Shown here one piece after another: positions 34,178 through 42,868 of a stretch of DNA of 64,000 nt (position 1 is the stretch's first letter; the number at the start of each line of letters is the position of its first letter). The DNA lies in the NCBI RefSeq assembly GCF_945906775.1, contig NZ_CAMDRE010000001.1, forward strand, positions 558,001-622,000, in the 5' to 3' direction. The notes below the pieces were generated by a model. The model saw nothing but the letters and a program-made list of their open reading frames with translations, was not told the DNA's origin and made no database searches. Made by a program: the position numbers and the translations under genes. This stretch comes from Citrobacter sp. Marseille-Q6884 (GTDB lineage: Bacteria; Pseudomonadota; Gammaproteobacteria; Enterobacterales; Enterobacteriaceae).

Positions 34178-34606
34178 CTATAGATCACGCTGCCAGTGCA
34201 TTTTTTTACCAAAACCCATGGTGTTATCCGTGAACTTGATTTCATCGAGACGAATCGCCCACACCGGCGCATTCAGGGCTCTGGCAACCGGAAAGCGACG
34301 GTTATAGAGCTTACGCGCCCTGTCACTTTCTTCCCCCTCCAGACGCCGAATCTCTCCTTTAAACTGCACGCCACGAATTAACGCCACCGTTTTAGGCTGC
34401 CCGTTTACCGTACCGGCGATGGGCGCGCGTGGGCCAGACATCTGAGCATGACGGGTTTTCTCTTCGGTAAGCACGTAGAACGCGACATTTTGTGCATCAA
34501 ACAGATAAAAAGCATTCGTGCACCACAGCTCTCCGTCCTGGTGTACACACCAGGTGACAACATGCTGTTTCGCCAGCCACTGGGATATCGCGGTAAGTGT
34601 TTCCAT
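34178..34606 (-). CDS. yhbP: YhbP, UPF0306 FMN-binding split-barrel protein
   Basis: Small protein with a pyridoxamine-5'-phosphate-oxidase-like split-barrel fold, of unknown function. The 142-residue sequence includes LWCTNAFYLFDAQNVAFYVL, TEEKTRHAQMSG and GTVNGQPKTVALIRGVQFKG, all conserved with E. coli YhbP. The C-terminus is a few residues shorter than in E. coli. It is divergent from yhbQ with 49 bp between starts and lies 38 nt before yraR on the same strand. Confidence 0.92.
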   Translation of the reverse strand: METLTAISQWLAKQHVVTWCVHQDGELWCTNAFYLFDAQNVAFYVLTEEKTRHAQMSGPRAPIAGTVNGQPKTVALIRGVQFKGEIRRLEGEESDRARKLYNRRFPVARALNAPVWAIRLDEIKFTDNTMGFGKKMHWQRDL

Positions 34607-34655
34607 CTCTGTTCTCTCTTATACTGGGCACCTGAAACGTAACACGCTGAAGACA

Positions 34656-34958
34656 ATGATGACATCCTGGTATCTGTATCTGATTCGCACAGCAGATAAC
34701 GCGCTTTACACCGGAATTACCACCGATGTGGAACGTCGTTATAAACAGCATCAAACCGGAAAAGGCGCAAAAGCCTTGCGTGGGAAAGGAAAATTAACGC
34801 TGGCGTTTTCGGCGCAGGTAGGCGATCGGTCACTGGCCCTGCGCGTCGAATACCGGGTAAAGCAACTCACAAAACGTCAGAAAGAACGCCTTGTCGAAGG
34901 CGAAGGGCTTGAGGCGCTACTGGCTAGCCTGCAAACCCCGGCGCTTAAAAACGATTAA
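34656..34958 (+). CDS. yhbQ: YhbQ, GIY-YIG domain protein
   Basis: Single-domain GIY-YIG (UvrC/Slx1-type) protein, 100 residues, of uncertain biochemical role. E. coli YhbQ has been associated with DNA damage responses and is related to the DNA endonuclease superfamily. The motif appears as YLYLIRTADNALYTGITTDV, with the conserved arginine in VERRYKQHQ. Two adjacent ATGs (34656 and 34659) are possible starts. The 3' end overlaps the convergent yhbS by 14 bp. Confidence 0.92.
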   Translation: MMTSWYLYLIRTADNALYTGITTDVERRYKQHQTGKGAKALRGKGKLTLAFSAQVGDRSLALRVEYRVKQLTKRQKERLVEGEGLEALLASLQTPALKND

Positions 34959-35448
34959 AGTGGTCGTGGTATTCCACCAACCCCGTCACACCATTTAGCG
35001 CATCATCTGCCAGACGATGGACCTGGAAAGCGCTTTCTGTGCCCGGCCAGCGACAATGCAAATCATGATGAGCCGCGAGCTCAAAACCAAAGCGGCTGTA
35101 CAATGCCGGATCGCCCAACGTGACGACTGCCGCATAGCCAAACTCATTTAAAGAGTCCAGTCCTTCATAGACCAGTTGACGTGCCAGCCCCTGCCCACGG
35201 TAGTTTGCATCCACCGCCAACGGCGCCATACCGACCCACTGCAGATCTTCACCCTGAACATCGACAGGGCTGAAGGCGACATAACCGACTACCTGACCTT
35301 CATCGTCAGTAGCAACCAGACCGAGCGTCAACAAACCGTCTTCACGCAGGTCGTGTACTAACGTTGCTTCTGCATCGCTCTCGAATGAACGACGCAACAG
35401 CGCATCAATACCAGGGGCATCAATGGGAATTTCAACTCGAATCAGCAT
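34945..35448 (-). CDS. yhbS: YhbS, GNAT-family N-acetyltransferase
   Basis: Predicted acetyl-CoA-dependent N-acetyltransferase, 167 residues. The GNAT core is visible as VGYVAFSPVDV (strand 4), WVGMAPLAVDANYRGQGLAR with the acetyl-CoA pyrophosphate motif RGQGLA, and a DPALYSRFGFE segment near the C-terminus. The substrate is unknown. It overlaps the end of ubiT by 7 bp and is probably translated from the same mRNA. Its 3' end overlaps yhbQ on the other strand. Confidence 0.93.
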   Translation of the reverse strand: MLIRVEIPIDAPGIDALLRRSFESDAEATLVHDLREDGLLTLGLVATDDEGQVVGYVAFSPVDVQGEDLQWVGMAPLAVDANYRGQGLARQLVYEGLDSLNEFGYAAVVTLGDPALYSRFGFELAAHHDLHCRWPGTESAFQVHRLADDALNGVTGLVEYHDHFNRF

Positions 35449-35966
35449 GGTTCACCTACCGAGGTCTGTTTGGTTTCTGGCGAATGTTTCATACCCGCCT
35501 CAACAAAATCCGCCAACTGCAGAAGCACGACGCGTAGTGCTTTCGGCATCTGCTCCAGCTCAATGGCATCCATCAGATTTTTCACATATAGCCCTAATTC
35601 AGTATCGCCTTCAATCACCAGACGACGCTGGAAGAAAAGCGTATCCGGGTCCTGCTTACGCGCCGCAATCATCAATAAATCACTGGCATCAGCGCTGAAA
35701 CTCACATCAGCGTCTGCGTTCTGACTGACAATAAGCTTGCCGTTGTCAACAGAGGTGTACCATCTGAGGCCAATATCACGGACATGAATGCTTAACCAGC
35801 GACCTTCCAGAAACTCCAGCTCCCCATCAGCCAGCGCCTGGCTAAATTGCCAGCTCAGGACCTGTTCCAGAACCTGTCGCTTCAGCGCAAAGGGCGTCAG
35901 TTTAACCGGTACACTCATCAAAGAAGGACCAAAATGCACTAAGCGTGAACGCAGTTTATCCAACAC
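35442..35966 (-). CDS. ubiT: anaerobic ubiquinone biosynthesis accessory factor UbiT
   Basis: SCP2-domain protein that binds lipid intermediates and, with UbiU and UbiV, allows oxygen-independent ubiquinone synthesis. The 174-residue product runs from a GTG at 35964-35966 (MLDKLRSRLVHFGPS...), which has GGGAG upstream and gives the same length and start as E. coli UbiT. A TTG seven codons upstream is a less likely alternative. The SCP2 domain occupies about residues 35-140 (ADADVSFSADASDLLMIAAR). It is divergent from ubiUV across a 218-bp spacer, in which I could not identify a clear FNR site by eye. Confidence 0.94.
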   Translation of the reverse strand: MLDKLRSRLVHFGPSLMSVPVKLTPFALKRQVLEQVLSWQFSQALADGELEFLEGRWLSIHVRDIGLRWYTSVDNGKLIVSQNADADVSFSADASDLLMIAARKQDPDTLFFQRRLVIEGDTELGLYVKNLMDAIELEQMPKALRVVLLQLADFVEAGMKHSPETKQTSVGEPC

Positions 35967-36184
35967 GAGCTTTACTCCCTGTTTCAATTGTCCTGCTATT
36001 TTGCCATATCAAATAAACGACATAGCGGCATAAATCAACAATTACGTTCGATTTCCCTGGTCAATTATTGGTATCACCAATGCCACTTTAACTGCCTTAA
36101 ATCAAAAATTGTCGCAGCAAGGTTAACTAAAATCCCTCTTCGTTAACATTTTTGCGCCCAGAGGCGCAACGTTCAGGATAAATT

Positions 36185-37180
36185 ATGGAGCTGCTCTGCC
36201 CTGCCGGAAATCTCCCGGCGCTTAAGGCGGCCATCGAGAACGGCGCTGATGCTGTTTACATCGGGCTGAAAGATGACACCAACGCCCGTCATTTCGCCGG
36301 CCTTAATTTTACCGAGAAAAAATTGCAGGAAGCGGTCAGTTTTGTCCATCAACACCGCCGTAAACTGCACATTGCGATTAACACCTTTGCCCACCCGGAT
36401 GGTTACGCACGTTGGCAACGTGCCGTTGATATGGCGGCGCAGTTGGGTGCGGATGCGCTCATTCTCGCTGACCTCGCTATGCTTGAGTATGCCGCAGAGC
36501 GCTACCCTCATATTGAGCGCCATGTCTCTGTTCAGGCATCTGCGACCAACGAAGAAGCCATTAATTTCTATCATCGCAATTTTGACGTCGCACGCGTTGT
36601 ACTTCCGCGCGTACTTTCCATTCATCAGGTGAAACAACTCGCTCGCGTGACGCCGGTTCCGTTAGAAGTCTTTGCCTTTGGTAGCCTGTGCATTATGGCG
36701 GAAGGCCGCTGCTACCTCTCATCTTACCTGACGGGCGAATCGCCGAATACCGTAGGCGCCTGCTCCCCAGCCCGCTTTGTCCGCTGGCAGCAAACTCCGC
36801 AGGGGCTGGAATCTCGCCTGAACGAAGTGCTGATCGACCGTTATCAGGATGGCGAAAACGCCGGTTACCCAACGCTGTGCAAAGGCCGCTATCTGGTTGA
36901 CGGTGAGCGCTATCACGCACTGGAAGAACCCACCAGCCTGAATACGCTGGAATTGCTGCCTGAACTGCTGGCTGCAAATATCGCTTCGGTGAAAATCGAA
37001 GGTCGTCAGCGTAGCCCGGCCTATGTAAGCCAGGTGGCGAAGGTGTGGCGTCAGGCGATCGATCGCTGCATCGCCGACCCCAAAAATTACGCACCGCAGG
37101 CTGCCTGGATGGAGACTCTCGGTTCCATGTCCGAAGGCACGCAAACGACGCTTGGCGCGTATCACCGTAAATGGCAGTGA
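36185..37180 (+). CDS. ubiU: anaerobic ubiquinone hydroxylase subunit UbiU
   Basis: U32-peptidase-family iron-sulfur protein that, with UbiV, hydroxylates ubiquinone precursors without oxygen, probably using prephenate as oxygen donor. The 331-residue protein starts MELLCPAGNLPALKAAIENG. The four cysteines that bind the [4Fe-4S] cluster in E. coli (C169, C176, C193, C232) are at identical positions here. EVFAFGSLCIMAEGRC carries two of them. It is followed by ubiV after 8 nt. Confidence 0.96.
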   Translation: MELLCPAGNLPALKAAIENGADAVYIGLKDDTNARHFAGLNFTEKKLQEAVSFVHQHRRKLHIAINTFAHPDGYARWQRAVDMAAQLGADALILADLAMLEYAAERYPHIERHVSVQASATNEEAINFYHRNFDVARVVLPRVLSIHQVKQLARVTPVPLEVFAFGSLCIMAEGRCYLSSYLTGESPNTVGACSPARFVRWQQTPQGLESRLNEVLIDRYQDGENAGYPTLCKGRYLVDGERYHALEEPTSLNTLELLPELLAANIASVKIEGRQRSPAYVSQVAKVWRQAIDRCIADPKNYAPQAAWMETLGSMSEGTQTTLGAYHRKWQ

Positions 37181-37188
37181 GAGAAGCA

Positions 37189-38067
37189 ATGAAATATTCC
37201 TTAGGGCCGGTGCTGTGGTACTGGCCGAAAGAAACGCTGGAAGATTTTTATCAGCAGGCCGCCACCAGCAATGCCGACATTATCTACCTCGGTGAAGCCG
37301 TGTGCAGCAAACGCCGCGCCACGAAAGTGGGTGATTGGATCGATATGGCAAAATCGCTCGCAGGCAGCGGTAAGCAAGTCGTGCTGTCTACGCTGGCGCT
37401 GGTTCAGGCTTCATCGGAACTGGGGGAGCTGAAGCGTTACGTGGAAAACGGCGACTTTCTGCTGGAAGCCAGTGACCTCGGCGTGGTCAACATGTGTGCA
37501 GAGCGTAAACTGCCGTTTGTGGCTGGCCATGCGCTTAACTGCTACAACGCGGTCACGCTGCGTCTGCTGCTTAAGCAAGGCATGGTGCGCTGGTGCATGC
37601 CCGTTGAGCTTTCCCGCGACTGGCTGGTGAATCTGCTCAACCAGTGCGACGAACTGGGTATTCGCAACCAGTTTGAAGTGGAAGTTCTCAGCTATGGGCA
37701 TCTGCCGCTGGCGTACTCTGCCCGCTGCTTTACTGCACGCTCCGAAGACCGCCCCAAAGATGAATGCGAAACCTGCTGCATTAAGTACCCAAATGGGCGT
37801 GATGTCTTGTCTCAGGAGAATCAGCAGGTCTTTGTCCTGAACGGGATCCAGACCATGAGCGGCTATGTCTACAACCTCGGAAATGAACTGACTTCCATGC
37901 AAGGGGTCGTGGATATCGTGCGCCTGTCCCCATCAGGAACCGAGACATTCGCCATGCTTGATGCCTTCCGCGCCAACGAAAATGGCGGTTCGCCATTACC
38001 CCTTGCCGCGCACAGCGACTGCAACGGATACTGGAAACGTATTGCCGGACTGGCGTTACAGGCATAA
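37189..38067 (+). CDS. ubiV: anaerobic ubiquinone hydroxylase subunit UbiV
   Basis: Partner of UbiU and likewise a U32-family [4Fe-4S] protein. The 292-residue product starts MKYSLGPVLWYWPKETLEDF with GAGAAG upstream. Cysteines C39, C180, C193 and C197, which ligate the cluster in E. coli UbiV, are all present (CSKRRA, ARCF and ECETCC). A start six codons upstream is possible but lacks family support. It is cotranscribed with ubiU and followed after 7 nt by a large inverted repeat. Confidence 0.96.
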   Translation: MKYSLGPVLWYWPKETLEDFYQQAATSNADIIYLGEAVCSKRRATKVGDWIDMAKSLAGSGKQVVLSTLALVQASSELGELKRYVENGDFLLEASDLGVVNMCAERKLPFVAGHALNCYNAVTLRLLLKQGMVRWCMPVELSRDWLVNLLNQCDELGIRNQFEVEVLSYGHLPLAYSARCFTARSEDRPKDECETCCIKYPNGRDVLSQENQQVFVLNGIQTMSGYVYNLGNELTSMQGVVDIVRLSPSGTETFAMLDAFRANENGGSPLPLAAHSDCNGYWKRIAGLALQA

Positions 38068-38074
38068 GTAAATA

Positions 38075-38143
38075 GCTCACTTTGTTAACAACGTTAACTA
38101 CTCTTTAATGCAGTATTAAAGATTAATCGGTAACAAAGTGAGC
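38075..38143 (+). repeat. nested inverted repeats in the yhbW leader
   Basis: A 13-bp perfect inverted repeat, GCTCACTTTGTTA (38075-38087) and TAACAAAGTGAGC (38131-38143), encloses an inner perfect 8-bp hairpin, TCTTTAAT-GCAGT-ATTAAAGA (38102-38122). The outer right arm ends 4 nt before the yhbW ATG and contains its only ribosome-binding-like sequence (AGTGAG). The outer spacer also holds GTTAAC-AAC-GTTAAC. As RNA this would be a long stem with the start region occluded. Confidence 0.85.
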
Positions 38144-38147
38144 CGTT

Positions 38148-39155
38148 ATGACTGATAAAACCATTCCGTTCTCGGTGCTGGATCTGGCACCGATCCCCGA
38201 AGGCTCCTCGGCGCGAGAAGCGTTCTCCCACTCTCTCGATCTCGCTCGCCTGGCTGAAAAGCAGGGCTATCATCGCTACTGGCTGGCGGAGCACCACAAT
38301 ATGACTGGCATTGCCAGTGCTGCGACGTCGGTGCTGATTGGCTATCTGGCGGCGAATACCACAACGCTGCATCTGGGCTCTGGCGGGGTCATGCTGCCTA
38401 ACCATTCACCGTTGGTGATTGCCGAGCAGTTCGGGACATTGAATACGCTATACCCCGGTCGTATCGACCTGGGTCTTGGCCGCGCACCGGGTAGCGATCA
38501 GCCTACGATGCGCGCGTTACGCCGCCATATGAGCGGTGATGTCGATAACTTCCCACGTGATGTAAGCGAAATGGTGGACTGGTTTGACGCCCGCGATCCC
38601 AATCCACACGTGCGCCCGGTACCTGGCTACGGCGAGCAAATTCCCGTCTGGTTGCTGGGTTCCAGCCTGTATAGCGCACAGCTGGCGGCACAGCTCGGCC
38701 TGCCGTTTGCCTTCGCCTCGCATTTTGCGCCCGATATGCTGCATCAGGCGCTCCATTTGTATCGTACCCAGTTCAAACCCTCTGAGCGTCTGGCACAACC
38801 CTACGCAATGGTGTGTATCAATATCATTGCTGCTGATAGCAATCGCGACGCTGAGTTTCTCTTTACTTCCATGCAGCAGGCATTCATGAAGCTGCGCCGG
38901 GGTGAAACCGGGCAGTTACCGCCGCCGGTAGAGAATATGCATCAACTGTGGTCCGCTTCAGAGCAGTATGGCGTGCAACAGGCGTTAAGGATGTCGCTGG
39001 TCGGTGATAAAGCGAAAATCCGCCACGGTCTGGAATCCATTCTGCGTGAAACCCAAGCCGATGAGATTATGGTTAACGGACAGATTTTCGATCATCAGGC
39101 GCGCCTGCATTCGTTCGGATTAGCGATGGATGTGAAGGAAGCATTAGTAGGGTAG
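38148..39155 (+). CDS. yhbW: YhbW, luciferase-like monooxygenase
   Basis: Predicted FMN-dependent monooxygenase of the bacterial-luciferase superfamily, 335 residues, substrate unknown. The family N-terminus FSVLDLAPIPEGSSAREAFS is followed by YWLAEHHNMTGIASAATSVL, HLGSGGVMLPNHSPLVIAEQ and RIDLGLGRAPGSDQPTMRAL, all diagnostic of this branch. The start ATG sits directly after the inverted repeat at 38075-38143, which may control translation. A REP element separates the 3' end from convergent mtr. Confidence 0.94.
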   Translation: MTDKTIPFSVLDLAPIPEGSSAREAFSHSLDLARLAEKQGYHRYWLAEHHNMTGIASAATSVLIGYLAANTTTLHLGSGGVMLPNHSPLVIAEQFGTLNTLYPGRIDLGLGRAPGSDQPTMRALRRHMSGDVDNFPRDVSEMVDWFDARDPNPHVRPVPGYGEQIPVWLLGSSLYSAQLAAQLGLPFAFASHFAPDMLHQALHLYRTQFKPSERLAQPYAMVCINIIAADSNRDAEFLFTSMQQAFMKLRRGETGQLPPPVENMHQLWSASEQYGVQQALRMSLVGDKAKIRHGLESILRETQADEIMVNGQIFDHQARLHSFGLAMDVKEALVG

Positions 39156-39164
39156 TGTTTTTTT

Positions 39165-39190
39165 GCCCGGTAGCGCTTCGCTTACCGGGC
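39165..39190. repeat. REP element between yhbW and mtr
   Basis: GCCCGGTAGCG-CTT-CGCTTACCGGGC is the standard enterobacterial REP palindrome with its one-base mismatch bulge, 10 nt after the yhbW stop and convergent with mtr. A T-run (TTTTTTT) precedes it on the plus strand. Confidence 0.85.
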
Positions 39191-39201
39191 AGCACAACGA
39201 C

Positions 39202-40446
39202 TTATTGGTATACCGGCAACAGATTAACGCTCGACAGGATATGTATCAGCGCGTTGCCCACACCAAAGACCAGGATCAGCGCAATCATCGGCTTACCTCC
39301 CCAGACGCGGAATTTCGGGCTGCCGAAACGCTCGCGGGATTTACGCGCCAGCAACGCCGGAACAATCGCCGCCCAGATGGTTGCCGCAAGTCCTGCATAA
39401 CCAATGGCATACAGGAAACCGTTCGGCCACAACAGGCCACCGACAATCGGCGGAACGAAAGTCAGTAATGCTGTTTTAAAACGTCCCATCGCCGAGTCAT
39501 CAAAACCAAACAGATCCGCCAGATAGTCAAACAAGCCCAGCGTCACGCCGAGGAATGAACTCGCGACCGCAAAGTTAGAAAACACCACCAGCAGTAAATC
39601 CAAGCTACGGCTGTTCAGCACACCACTCAGCGCCTGTACCAGCACATCAATGTTGCCGCCCTGCTGTGCAATACCAATAAATTCTGGACGCGGGATATTC
39701 CCCATCGTGCCCAGCAACCATACGGTATACAACACCAATGCCAGCAGCGTACCGTACACCAGACACTTAACGATAGTCTTCGGATCCTTACCGTAGTACT
39801 TCATCAGGCTCGGCACGTTGCCATGGTAGCCAAATGACGCGAGACAGAACGGCAGGGTCATTAACAGATACGGTGTATAAGACGCGTTGCTTTCCGCCAC
39901 ATTAAACAATGTCGTCGGCGTAACGTGCCCCAACAGGCTGCCGAATGTCAGGAAAAAGGTTATCACTTTCGCACCCAGCACAATCGCCGTCATTCGGCTA
40001 ACCGCTTTTGTGCTTAACCACACCACAAACGCCACCAGCAGGGCGAAGCCCAGACCTGCAGCACGCGCCGGAACATTCAGCGACATCTCAGAGAAGGTGT
40101 GATGCAGGATCGAACCACTCGCAGAAATATATGCATAAGTCAGAATATAGAGAACGAAAGCAATCGAAATGCCGTTCACCACGTTCCAGCCTTTACCCAG
40201 CAAATCTTTAGTGATGGTGTCGAAGCTGGAGCCAATCCGGTAGTTGAGGTTAGCTTCCAGGATCATCAGCCCGGAATGCAGCATGCAGAACCAGGTAAAG
40301 ATCAGAGCGGCCATTGACCAGAAAAACCACGCACCGGACATGACTACAGGCAGGGAAAACATCCCCGCGCCAATAATTGTGCCGCCGATGATCACTACGC
40401 CGCCGAGCAGCGAAGGTGATGTTTGGGTGGTGGTTAGTGTTGCCAT
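39202..40446 (-). CDS. mtr: high-affinity tryptophan permease Mtr
   Basis: Inner-membrane tryptophan:H+ symporter of the HAAAP family (the family of TdcC). The 414-residue protein has about eleven hydrophobic helices, beginning with LLGGVVIIGGTIIGAGMFSLPVV. YHGNVPSLMKYYGKDPKTIV is a conserved mid-protein segment. In E. coli it is repressed by TrpR and activated by TyrR, and a matching operator lies upstream. It converges on yhbW and is preceded upstream by the deaD terminator. Confidence 0.96.
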   Translation of the reverse strand: MATLTTTQTSPSLLGGVVIIGGTIIGAGMFSLPVVMSGAWFFWSMAALIFTWFCMLHSGLMILEANLNYRIGSSFDTITKDLLGKGWNVVNGISIAFVLYILTYAYISASGSILHHTFSEMSLNVPARAAGLGFALLVAFVVWLSTKAVSRMTAIVLGAKVITFFLTFGSLLGHVTPTTLFNVAESNASYTPYLLMTLPFCLASFGYHGNVPSLMKYYGKDPKTIVKCLVYGTLLALVLYTVWLLGTMGNIPRPEFIGIAQQGGNIDVLVQALSGVLNSRSLDLLLVVFSNFAVASSFLGVTLGLFDYLADLFGFDDSAMGRFKTALLTFVPPIVGGLLWPNGFLYAIGYAGLAATIWAAIVPALLARKSRERFGSPKFRVWGGKPMIALILVFGVGNALIHILSSVNLLPVYQ

Positions 40447-40497
40447 TCAGCCATCTCTCCAGTCATTTATATTGTGACTACATATCAATGTGCTGCA

Positions 40498-40518
40498 CTG
40501 TACCAGTACACGAGTACA
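40498..40518 (-). promoter_or_regulatory. TrpR operator of mtr
   Basis: GTACTCGTGTACTGGTAC on the minus strand (40500-40517) is a near-palindrome resembling trp operators (GTACTAGTT-type half-sites). It lies about 52-74 bp upstream of the mtr ATG, where E. coli mtr carries its TrpR site. Confidence 0.65.
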
Positions 40519-40521
40519 ATT

Positions 40522-40557
40522 AAAATAAAAAAAGCCCCGATTGTTGAGATCGGGGCT
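40522..40557 (-). terminator. deaD operon terminator
   Basis: On the minus strand, AGCCCCGAT-CTCAACA-ATCGGGGCT is followed by TTTTTTTATTTT. This strong hairpin lies about 160 nt beyond the deaD stop, past an ERIC element, and just before the mtr operator. Confidence 0.9.
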
Positions 40558-40578
40558 GTATAGTTTACTTTACGCTTT

Positions 40579-40704
40579 TATACTCGTCATACTTCAAATT
40601 GCATGTGCGTTGGCTACGCTCGTTCACCCCAGTCACATAGTTATCTATGCTCCTGGGAACTCACTCCCTTGCCGCCTTCCTGCAACTCGAATTATTTAGA
40701 GTAC
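40579..40704. repeat. ERIC (enterobacterial repetitive intergenic consensus) element
   Basis: The segment runs from TATACTCGTCATACTTCAAA through GCATGTGCGTTGGCTACGCT, CACCCCAGTCACATAGTTAT and CTATGCTCCTGGGAACTCAC to GCAACTCGAATTATTTAGAG, the complete ERIC sequence of about 126 bp with its terminal and central inverted repeats. It sits between the deaD stop (12 nt away) and its terminator, so it is transcribed as part of the mRNA 3' end. Confidence 0.93.
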
Positions 40705-40716
40705 AAGCTAAGAAGC

Positions 40717-42690
40717 TTATGCGTCACCGCCGAAACGACGACGGCCAGCAGAATCATCACGACGCGGAGCAGAAGAGTCGTCACGACGTGGACCACGGCT
40801 ACCTTCACGACGTTCGCCGCTGAAACGACGACCATCACCACGACCGCCTTCACGACGCTCGCCGCCAAAGCCACGACCTTCTCCACGACCGCCTTCACGA
40901 CGCTCGCCGCCAAAGCCACGACCTTCACCACGACCGCCTTCACGACGCTCACCGCTGAAACGGCCACCGCCACGACGCTCACCACCCGTGTGCGGTACTG
41001 CATCGCCAACCAGCTGCATGTTCATCGGCTTGTTCAGGATGCGGGTACGGGTAAAGTGCTGCAGCACGTCGCCCGGCATACCTTTCGGCAGTTCGATGGT
41101 GGAGTGGGAAGCAAACAGCTTGATGTTACCGATGTAACGGCTGCTGATATCACCTTCGTTAGCAATCGCACCAACGATGTGACGGACTTCAACACCGTCA
41201 TCGCGACCCACTTCAATGCGGTACAGCTGCATATCGCCAACGTCACGACGTTCACGACGCGGACGATCTTCACCACCACGGTCATTGCGGTCACGCGGGC
41301 CACGATCGTTGCGATCACGCGGACCACGATCGTCACGGTCACGGAATTCACGTTTCGGACGCATCGGCGCATCTGGCGGCAGGATCAGAGGGCGCTCGCC
41401 TTGAGCCATTTTCAGCAGTGCTGCAGCCAGCGTTTCGATATCCAGCTCTTCTTCCGGCTGCATTTTTGCCAGCAGAGCACGGTACTGATCCAGATCGCTG
41501 CTTTCCAGCTGCTGCTGTACTTTCGCGGCGAATTTTTCCAGACGGCGTTTGCCCAGCAGTTCTGCGTTCGGCAGTTCAACTTCCGGAATGGTCAGCTTCA
41601 TGGTGCGTTCGATGTTGCGCAGCAGACGACGCTCGCGGTTCTCAACGAACAGCAGCGCACGACCCGCACGACCCGCACGACCCGTACGACCGATACGGTG
41701 AACGTAAGACTCGGAGTCCATCGGGATATCGTAGTTAACAACCAGGCTGATACGTTCAACGTCGAGGCCACGGGCCGCAACGTCAGTCGCAATCAGAATA
41801 TCCAGGCGGCCGTCTTTCAGACGTTCCAGAGTCTGCTCACGCAGGGACTGGTTCATGTCACCGTTCAGTGCAGCACTGCTATAACCGCTACGCTCCAGCG
41901 CTTCTGCCACTTCCAGAGTTGCATTTTTGGTACGAACGAAAATGATCGCCGCATCAAAATCTTCAGCTTCCAGGAAACGCACCAGCGCTTCATTTTTACG
42001 CATACCCCAGACAGTCCAGTAGCTCTGGCTGATGTCAGGACGCGTCGTTACGCTGGACTGAATGCGCACTTCCTGCGGCTCTTTCATAAAGCGGCGGGTA
42101 ATACGACGAATCGCTTCCGGCATAGTCGCGGAGAACAGCGCGGTCTGATGACCATCCGGGATCTGCGCCATAATGGTTTCAACGTCTTCGATGAAGCCCA
42201 TACGCAGCATTTCATCGGCTTCGTCCAGTACCAGACCACTCAGTTTAGAGAGATCCAGCGTACCACGCTTCAGGTGATCCAGCAGACGACCTGGCGTACC
42301 GACAACGATCTGCGGCCCCTGACGCAGGGCACGTAATTGCACGTCATAACGCTGGCCGCCGTACAGGGCAACCACGTTCACGCCGCGCATGTGTTTAGAG
42401 AAATCCGTCATGGCTTCTGCAACCTGAACCGCCAGTTCGCGGGTCGGTGCCAGCACCAGAATCTGAGGTGCCTTCAGCTCAGGATCAAGATTGTTGAGCA
42501 GCGGTAAAGAGAACGCTGCAGTTTTGCCGCTACCTGTCTGGGCCATACCCAGAACATCGCGACCGCCCAGCAGATGCGGAATGCACTCTGCCTGGATTGG
42601 AGATGGTTTTTCGTAACCCAGATCGTTAAGGGCTTCAAGGATAGGAGCCTTCAGGCCCAGATCTGCAAAAGTGGTTTCGAATTCAGCCAT
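40717..42690 (-). CDS. deaD: cold-shock DEAD-box RNA helicase DeaD (CsdA)
   Basis: ATP-dependent RNA helicase acting in 50S ribosome assembly, mRNA decay and translation at low temperature. The 657-residue product carries the helicase motifs AQTGSGKT (I), PTRELA (Ia), DEAD (II), SAT (III) and [11 protein letters not shown] (VI), then an RNA-binding domain and a basic C-terminus. The start ATG at 42688-42690 matches E. coli and overlaps the end of yrbN. The protein is about 28 residues longer than the 629 I recall for E. coli, mainly because of three full 15-residue [19 protein letters not shown] repeats near the C-terminus (about residues 580-624). Confidence 0.96.
40792..40953 (-). repeat. 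45-bp tandem repeats in the deaD 3' end
   Basis: Three full 45-bp units (about 40819-40953) and a partial fourth encode [15 protein letters not shown], the same again, [15 protein letters not shown], then GERREGSRG. The first two units differ by very few bases, which points to recent duplication. The repeats give an RGG-like RNA-binding tail. Confidence 0.85.
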
Positions 42691-42763
42691 GTAGTACGTG
42701 TGCCTCAAAATTAATGGCGGCCAGTCTACATAACTCATCATGAAATTGATCTGCAATTTTCAT
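42683..42763 (-). CDS. yrbN: YrbN small protein
   Basis: A 26-residue protein ([10 protein letters not shown]... ending AHVLHG) that differs from the E. coli YrbN sequence I recall by about one residue. It starts at an ATG at 42761-42763 and its TGA stop overlaps the deaD start region by 8 bp, an arrangement conserved in enterobacteria. The overlap suggests that its translation couples nlpI/yrbN mRNA to deaD expression. It has no recognisable domain. It is too short for routine gene finding but well supported by conservation. Confidence 0.9.
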
Positions 42764-42868
42764 TGAAAAGTGTGAACCGGCTCAAAGTAGGTGTATTAAC
42801 GAACAACAACGCCCTCACCCGTGAAGGTGATGGCAATCAAAAAGATTACGGGCTGATGTGTACGTCAG

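Noticed and set aside
40603..42336. Plus-strand open frame of 577 codons antisense to deaD
   Set aside because: It is the mirror of the GC-rich, repeat-containing deaD gene, is Thr- and Phe-rich and repetitive, has no ribosome-binding site, and crosses the ERIC element.
42691..42756. N-terminal extension of deaD
   Set aside because: It overlaps yrbN in another frame, and the family start is at 42690.
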